From Bordetella parapertussis (lineage in GTDB: Bacteria > Pseudomonadota > Gammaproteobacteria > Burkholderiales > SG8-41): a stretch of 64,000 nt of DNA. The notes beneath the pieces are model-generated. The model saw only the letters and a program-made list of their open reading frames with translations. It was not told the origin of the DNA and did no database searches. The DNA is taken from the NCBI GenBank assembly GCA_945885345.1, contig CAMCYP010000003.1, positions 86,150-150,149 on the forward strand, read 5' to 3'. Every line of letters begins with the position of its first letter. Position 1 is the stretch's first letter. Shown in pieces: positions 63,959 through 64,000 of this stretch. A program made the position numbers and the translations under genes.

Positions 63959-64000
63959 GCGTCAGCGATCCACCACCCGCCTTGCGCCGGCTTGTCGACC

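Overview
The window is GC-rich, densely coded DNA from a proteobacterium, most likely a betaproteobacterium of Burkholderiales type. The main support is six separate TctC/Bug-family periplasmic receptors, a family hugely expanded in that group, plus a two-subunit ETF with a DmdC-type acyl-CoA dehydrogenase, a CbbQ/CbbO pair and LplT. I saw no rRNA, tRNA, CRISPR array or clear phage/IS block. It reads as chromosomal metabolic DNA with small repeat elements between genes.

Region 1 (1-8565): an APC amino-acid permease cut by the window edge, then the most unusual part. Six paralogous genes encode signal-peptide-bearing class I SAM-methyltransferase-like proteins. Each has a YVPTP motif, a DLGSGDG SAM loop and an LVSHDF-type motif, the layout of the archaeal aKMT / eukaryotic FAM173 lysine methyltransferases, followed by a beta-rich C-terminal extension. 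Five are a tight tandem array on the minus strand (1331-5881). The sixth (7699-8565) lies beyond a divergent membrane-anchored spermidine-synthase-like gene (6053-7648). That is seven SAM-type folds in about 7.2 kb, six apparently exported.

Region 2 (8.6-24.7 kb): acyl-CoA dehydrogenase with etfA/etfB, two alpha/beta hydrolases, radA, alr, a LysR regulator, lplT, a cysteine-dioxygenase-like cupin, an MgtC/SapB protein, and a CbbQ/CbbO (NorQ/NorD) chaperone pair with no RuBisCO or NO reductase nearby.

Region 3 (25-41 kb): zinc metallopeptidase, an isocitrate-lyase-family protein with altered active-site motifs, rnk, a TcuA-like flavoprotein with a lysine-rich tail, and a divergent MmgE/PrpD - ketopantoate-reductase-like - Bug receptor operon. 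Then come a Bug remnant, cupin, PH-domain and DoxX proteins, two more Bug receptors and a cysteine desulfurase.

Region 4 (41-59.8 kb): two adjacent LeuC/aconitase-like large subunits and a divergent LeuD-like small subunit, split by a GIY-YIG gene flanked by inverted palindromic repeats. Then a GNAT, an ATP-grasp ligase, Bug receptors, two creatinase-like M24 proteins, an aldo/keto reductase, a 3-hydroxyisobutyrate-dehydrogenase-like enzyme and a 2-oxoacid dehydrogenase E1alpha-E1beta-E2 set without E3. A FadR-type GntR regulator with palindromic operator candidates closes the block. Together these suggest uptake and breakdown of carboxylic acids.

Region 5 (59.8-64 kb): MarC-family protein, an AT-rich gap with a DnaA-box-like site, a secreted HExxH protein, a large zeta-toxin-like P-loop kinase and a small His/Tyr-rich secreted protein behind three decameric direct repeats. 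Small inverted-repeat families (three, plus an A-rich motif) recur between genes and once inside a coding region.
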